A DNA stretch of 9,179 bases, taken from positions 1 through 9,179 of the forward strand of contig JBEAOO010000141.1 of the NCBI GenBank assembly GCA_041164825.1, read 5' to 3'. Source of the DNA: JBEAOO01 sp041164825 (GTDB lineage: Bacteria > Pseudomonadota > Gammaproteobacteria > Burkholderiales > Burkholderiaceae_C). The translations under genes were made by a program, and so were the position numbers. The notes beneath the pieces were generated by a model that was given only the letters and a program-made list of their open reading frames with translations, was not told where the DNA came from and ran no database searches. Below are positions 6,701 to 9,179 of this stretch, one piece after another. How positions within the stretch are numbered: position 1 is the stretch's first letter; every line of letters starts with the position of its first letter.

Positions 6701-7969
6701 ATGGCACTCATCGTTCACAAGTACGGCGGCACCTCCATGGGCTCGCCGGACCGCATCCGCAATGTCGCCAAGCGCGTCGCCAAGTGGGCGCGCGCCGGCC
6801 ACCAGATGGTGGTGGTGCCCTCCGCCATGAGCGGCGAAACCAATCGCCTGCTGGGCCTGGCCAGAGAGCTGTCGCCCGCCACCGTCACGCCCGAGTTGCA
6901 GCGCGAGCTCGACATGATCGCCAGTACCGGCGAGCAGGTGTCGGTGGGGCTGCTGGCCATCGCACTGCAAGCCGAGGGCATGCCGGCGGTGAGCTACGCC
7001 GGTTGGCAAGTGCCCATCAAAACCAACAGCGCCTTCACCAAGGCCCGCATCGAGAGCATCGATGACGAGCGCGTGCGCGCTGACCTGGCCGCTGGCAAGG
7101 TGGTCATCATCACGGGCTTTCAAGGTGTGGACCCGGACGGCAACATCAGCACCCTCGGCCGTGGCGGCTCCGACACCTCGGCCGTGGCCGTGGCAGCAGC
7201 GCTCAAGGCCGCTGAATGCCTGATCTACACCGACGTCGATGGCGTCTACACCACCGACCCGCGCGTGGTGCCCGAGGCGCGCCGCCTGCACACGGTGAGT
7301 TTTGAAGAAATGCTGGAGATGGCCAGCCTGGGTTCGAAGGTGCTGCAGATTCGCTCGGTGGAGTTTGCGGGCAAGTACCGCGTGCCGATGCGCGTGCTGT
7401 CGAGCTTCACGCCGTGGGACATCGCCATCGAAGAGGAAGCCAAGTCGGGCACCCTGATCACTTTTGAGGAAGACGAGAAAATGGAAAAAGCCGTTGTGTC
7501 GGGCATCGCGTTCACGCGCGACGAGGCCAAGATCAGCCTGTTGGGCGTGCCGGACACCCCGGGCATTGCCTTCCGCATCCTGGGCCCCGTGGCCAAGGCC
7601 AACATCGATGTCGATGTGATCATTCAAAACGTCTCGCACGATGGCAAGACCGATTTCTCGTTCACCGTGCCGCGCAGCGATTACGCACGCACCATGGAGC
7701 TGCTGAAGGCCGAAGTGCTGCCGTCCACCGGTGCCGCTGATCTGGTGGGCGACGCCAAGATCTGCAAGGTCAGCATCGTGGGCATCGGCATGCGCTCGCA
7801 CGTGGGCGTGGCCAGCACGATGTTCCAGTCGCTGAGCGACGAGGGCATCAACATCCAGATGATCACCACCAGCGAAATCAAGACCAGCGTCGTGATTGAC
7901 GAGAAGTACATGGAGCTGGCCGTGCGCGCGCTGCACAAGGCGTTCGATCTGGACCAAGAGCCGGCCTGA
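6701..7969 (+). CDS. lysC: Aspartate kinase
   Basis: A 422-aa monofunctional aspartokinase that phosphorylates aspartate to aspartyl-4-phosphate, the first step to lysine, diaminopimelate, threonine, methionine and isoleucine. The N-terminal amino-acid kinase domain has the signature VHKYGGTSMG at 5-14, TGFQG at 138-142, STLGRGGSDTSA at 150-161 and IYTDVDGVYTTDPR at 175-188. Two ACT domains follow, at about 276-340 (ISLLGVPDTPGIA) and 355-420 (VSIVGIGMRSHVGVAS), which in this family bind lysine and/or threonine for feedback inhibition. Length and architecture match the alpha2beta2 type; no homoserine dehydrogenase is fused. The annotated ATG has no clear Shine-Dalgarno, unlike the internal Met261 codon. 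It is the last protein gene before the tRNA, with its own candidate promoter. Transcription probably ends at 7985-8014. Confidence 0.97.
   Translation: MALIVHKYGGTSMGSPDRIRNVAKRVAKWARAGHQMVVVPSAMSGETNRLLGLARELSPATVTPELQRELDMIASTGEQVSVGLLAIALQAEGMPAVSYAGWQVPIKTNSAFTKARIESIDDERVRADLAAGKVVIITGFQGVDPDGNISTLGRGGSDTSAVAVAAALKAAECLIYTDVDGVYTTDPRVVPEARRLHTVSFEEMLEMASLGSKVLQIRSVEFAGKYRVPMRVLSSFTPWDIAIEEEAKSGTLITFEEDEKMEKAVVSGIAFTRDEAKISLLGVPDTPGIAFRILGPVAKANIDVDVIIQNVSHDGKTDFSFTVPRSDYARTMELLKAEVLPSTGAADLVGDAKICKVSIVGIGMRSHVGVASTMFQSLSDEGINIQMITTSEIKTSVVIDEKYMELAVRALHKAFDLDQEPA
7466..7483 (+). promoter_or_regulatory. Internal ribosome-binding site and start in lysC (beta-subunit candidate)
   Basis: GAGGAAG at 7466-7472 lies 8 nt before the in-frame ATG at 7481-7483 (Met261). 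Starting there would give a 162-aa polypeptide (MEKAVVSGIAFTRDEAKISL...) consisting of both ACT domains. In the Corynebacterium glutamicum and Bacillus subtilis type aspartokinases, a beta subunit is made from just such an internal in-frame start, and the residues here match the start region of those beta subunits. This Shine-Dalgarno is better than that of the full-length start. Expression of the short product is inferred, not shown. Confidence 0.55.
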
Positions 7970-7984
7970 AGTTCTGCTTGAAAT

Positions 7985-8014
7985 CTCAGGAGTTGGCTGA
8001 GGGCCCGTTTTTTT
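7985..8014 (+). terminator. Probable lysC terminator
   Basis: Sixteen bp after the lysC stop, CTCAG (7985-7989) pairs with CTGAG (7997-8001). GGCCCG and then T7 (8008-8014) follow. An alternative fold pairs CCCG (8004-8007) with CGGG (8015-8018) around the T7 loop. Either is modest in strength, but the T-run in such GC-rich DNA is striking. Confidence 0.45.
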
Positions 8015-8019
8015 CGGGT

Positions 8020-8025
8020 TAGAAT
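8020..8025 (+). promoter_or_regulatory. Candidate -10 for tRNA-Ser
   Basis: TAGAAT (5 of 6 to consensus) ends 13 bp before the mature tRNA 5' end. The best -35-like hexamer, TTGGCT at 7993-7998, is 21 bp away, longer than optimal. If real, the promoter overlaps the lysC terminator. Confidence 0.4.
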
Positions 8026-8038
8026 TCCAGCTTGACAC

Positions 8039-8131
8039 GGAGCTGTGACCGAGTGGCCGAAGGTGCTCCCCTGCTAAGGGAGTATGTGGGCAAAACCTGC
8101 ATCGAGGGTTCGAATCCCTCCGGCTCCGCCA
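8039..8131 (+). tRNA. tRNA-Ser, anticodon GCU
   Basis: A complete 93-nt class II tRNA with encoded CCA. The acceptor stem is GGAGCTG (8039-8045) with CGGCTCC (8121-8127), containing one G-T pair. The anticodon stem is CTCCC/GGGAG around loop CTGCTAA (8071-8077), with anticodon GCT at 8073-8075, reading AGC and AGU serine codons. The long variable arm (8083-8103, GTGGG..CCTGC) is typical of tRNA-Ser. The T-arm is GAGGG TTCGAAT CCCTC (8104-8120). The discriminator is G8128 and CCA is 8129-8131. A strong terminator follows directly. This 3' end is the kind of site used by tRNA-targeting integrases, though no second att copy is visible in the window. Confidence 0.97.
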
Positions 8132-8138
8132 AAGAATC

Positions 8139-8164
8139 AAGCCACCCCCAGGGGTGGCTTTTTT
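8139..8164 (+). terminator. Strong intrinsic terminator of tRNA-Ser
   Basis: AAGCCACCCC (8139-8148) and GGGGTGGCTT (8151-8160) are perfect 10-bp inverted repeats around CA (effectively 9 bp with a CCAG tetraloop). The run TTTTTT spans 8159-8164. Seven bases separate it from the tRNA CCA end. Read on the minus strand the flanks give fewer Ts, so it mainly serves the tRNA. Confidence 0.9.
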
Positions 8165-8202
8165 CATGGGTCGCGAGGATCCGCGTGCCACTTCGGGTTT
8201 CA

Positions 8203-8219
8203 GGCCGCGCATCGCGGCC
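8203..8219. repeat. 7-bp inverted repeat in the tRNA-Ser / kinase-remnant gap
   Basis: GGCCGCG (8203-8209) and CGCGGCC (8213-8219) flank a CAT loop. No T-tract follows on either strand. The gap 8165-8289 holds no convincing gene. A minus-strand frame from 8254 looks coding-like in composition for about 28 codons but resembles nothing I recognise. Confidence 0.4.
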
Positions 8220-8248
8220 GGTGAATCAGCCAGCGTCTCCAAGCGGTC

Positions 8249-8288
8249 GTCCATCAGTCCATCAGTCCATCAGTCCATCAGTCCATCA
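8249..8288. repeat. Five perfect tandem copies of GTCCATCA
   Basis: The 8-bp unit GTCCATCA occurs at 8249, 8257, 8265, 8273 and 8281 without a mismatch, followed by the partial unit GTCAG. It starts 1 bp past the stop codon of the decayed kinase (8292-8290 on the minus strand). The unit length is not a multiple of three, so it reads through all frames and is unlikely to be coding. Perfect identity suggests recent expansion by slippage. Confidence 0.95.
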
Positions 8289-8289
8289 G

Positions 8290-8938
8290 TCAGGCTGACT
8301 GCTGCGGCAGTTCCGCTGCCTCATCGGGGCGGCGCCAATCCAGCCCGCACAGGGTGAACGTGCTGCCGCAATCGGGTTGCGCGACCGGACGTGAATGTCG
8401 CAGCCCAGGTAGCTGGCCTGTGCCTTCGCAATGGCCAGGCCCAAGCCGTGGCTGGCGCTGGCCTGGCGGTCGTCGAAGCTGCGGTAGGCATCAAACAGCA
8501 GCGGCAGTTGCTCGGGCGAGATGCCGGTGCCGCTGTCGCGCACCTCGATGCAAAAACGCGGCAGGCCGTCGGCGCCGCCCGTGCGCCGCCAGCGGGTGCC
8601 CACGTAAACACGGCCACATTCCGCACGCTTGATCGCGTTGCTGAGGAGGTTGCTGAGGATCGAATCCAGCATGTGCGGGTCAGCCCAGACCCGGCGTTGC
8701 CCCCCAGCGCCCAACCCAGCTGCACGCCACGTGCTTGCGCCTGCGGGGCCAACACGGCGAGCGTTGCGCGGAACACGTCATCGAGGTCCAGTCGTTCCGG
8801 GCGCATGGGCATGGCCCCGGATTCGAGGTGCGAGGGCTCCAGCAGGCGGTCGATCTGCGCATGGAGATTGCCGACTGCCTCTTCGATCTTGGCGGCGGTG
8901 TTGGCCACCAGTTGAGGCGGCGTCTGCCGCCGCGCGGC
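8290..8938 (-). pseudogene. Decayed sensor histidine kinase, C-terminal catalytic part only
   Basis: The minus strand encodes a GHKL ATPase domain split over three frames. Segment 1 (about 8935 to 8700) reads TPPQLVANTAAKIEEAV through LDLDDVFRATLAVLAP, the region after the HisKA phosphoacceptor. Segment 2 (about 8699 to 8379) holds the N box DSILSNLLSNAIKRA, the G1 box RDSGTGIS, an F-box-like LLFDAYRSFDD, and the G2 box GLGLAIAKA. Segment 3 (about 8367 to 8290) reads GSTFTLCGLDWRRPDE and ends in TGA at 8292-8290. The first frame change lies at a C6 run (8700-8705) and the second at 8368-8378; each fits loss of one base. The H box with the phosphorylated histidine, and any sensor region, are absent: similarity stops at about 8935, where an RCC1 remnant begins on the other strand. 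It cannot make a working kinase. It resembles kinases of the Burkholderiales type; the former signal is unknown. Confidence 0.85.
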
Positions 8939-9179
8939 GCGGTGGCCGACAGCGTCCTGTCGCTCAGCCTGGGCTTCCAGCACGGCTGGGCGGTCACCGC
9001 CTCGGGGGGGCGTGCAGCGCTAGGGCAGCAACAACGGATCGGGTGAGCTGGGTGATGGCAGCGCCAGCGAGGTGCCGGTGAACGTGGTGGGGCTCACCAG
9101 TGGCTTCGTCTCGGTGAGCAGCAGCGACCGCTTCAGCTGCGCTTTGAGCAGCGCCGGTGCCACCTAGGGTTGGGGCACC
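8939..9179 (+). pseudogene. Decayed RCC1-repeat protein fragment, runs off the window
   Basis: Plus-strand codons from about 8945 read ADSVLSLSLGFQHGWAVTASGG. After a one-base frame change in a G7 run (9004-9010) they continue VQR*GSNNGSGELGDGS, then VPVNVVGLTSGFVSVSSS and CALSSAGAT*GWGT. This is the RCC1 beta-propeller repeat pattern (roughly C-A-V/L-T-S-A-G-G-V-x-C-W-G ... G-x-L-G-D-G-S) seen in bacterial RCC1-like proteins, often secreted. Two TAG codons interrupt it (9021-9023 and 9165-9167). The first stands where the conserved CWG Trp is expected, one base from TGG, with the preceding Cys codon changed to CGC. About one and a half repeats are visible. Start and end are missing. Confidence 0.75.

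Noticed and set aside
5283..6707. 474-codon minus-strand open frame opposite tilS
   Set aside because: It is a His/Gln/Arg-rich translation with no family resemblance, and TilS motifs are clear on the other strand.
6626..8254. 542-codon minus-strand open frame opposite lysC and the tRNA
   Set aside because: It is antisense to an unmistakable lysC and passes through the tRNA-Ser gene; long antisense frames are expected in GC-rich DNA with strong third-position bias.
8249..8288. Possible CRISPR array or iteron set at the octamer repeat
   Set aside because: The units are contiguous with no spacers and only 8 bp long; no cas or replication-initiator gene is present.
8629..9081. 150-codon plus-strand open frame over the kinase remnant
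   Set aside because: Its codons follow neither the kinase nor the RCC1 pattern; it is a chance frame across two pseudogenes.

Overview
The window is a GC-rich bacterial chromosome segment. Protein-level resemblance and gene order (cysS, AlkA-like glycosylase, accA, tilS, lysC, tRNA-Ser) point to a betaproteobacterium of the order Burkholderiales, most likely family Comamonadaceae. That placement is inferred from the family look of the proteins and remembered gene order; no search was run.

Layout. Positions 1-1879 carry two minus-strand genes for envelope proteins: a 3'-incomplete TPR / TolA-like / NTF2-like protein (1-1153) and a signal-peptide-bearing cyclophilin, ppiA (1313-1879). A divergent intergenic region (1880-2148) holds back-to-back -10-like hexamers and, in the ppiA leader, a hairpin with a U-tract that looks like an intrinsic terminator. 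Positions 2149-7969 are a compact plus-strand run of housekeeping genes: cysS (cysteinyl-tRNA synthetase), a short AlkA-family DNA glycosylase, accA (acetyl-CoA carboxylase carboxyltransferase alpha), tilS (tRNA-Ile lysidine synthetase) and lysC (aspartate kinase). The first two are 3 nt apart, and accA-tilS are 18 nt apart. lysC probably has its own promoter overlapping the end of tilS, and an internal ribosome-binding site that would give a separate ACT-domain polypeptide. A tRNA-Ser(GCU) gene with a strong terminator closes the housekeeping block at about 8164.

Beyond the tRNA the character changes. Positions 8165-8289 hold no convincing gene, an inverted repeat and five perfect copies of an 8-bp repeat. 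At 8290-8938 lies a decayed histidine-kinase C-terminus (minus strand; no phosphoacceptor region, two frameshifts). It abuts, at about 8930-8945, a decayed RCC1-repeat gene fragment on the plus strand (one frameshift in a G7 run, two in-frame TAG codons) that runs off the window. This right end is a gene graveyard, probably a recombination or accessory boundary downstream of the tRNA.

The housekeeping genes share only loose themes: translation (cysS, tilS, tRNA-Ser), biosynthesis (accA, lysC) and DNA repair (glycosylase). I found no convincing new multi-gene system. The parts most worth a second look are the ppiA leader terminator, the internal start in lysC, and the mosaic pseudogene region with its octamer repeat.
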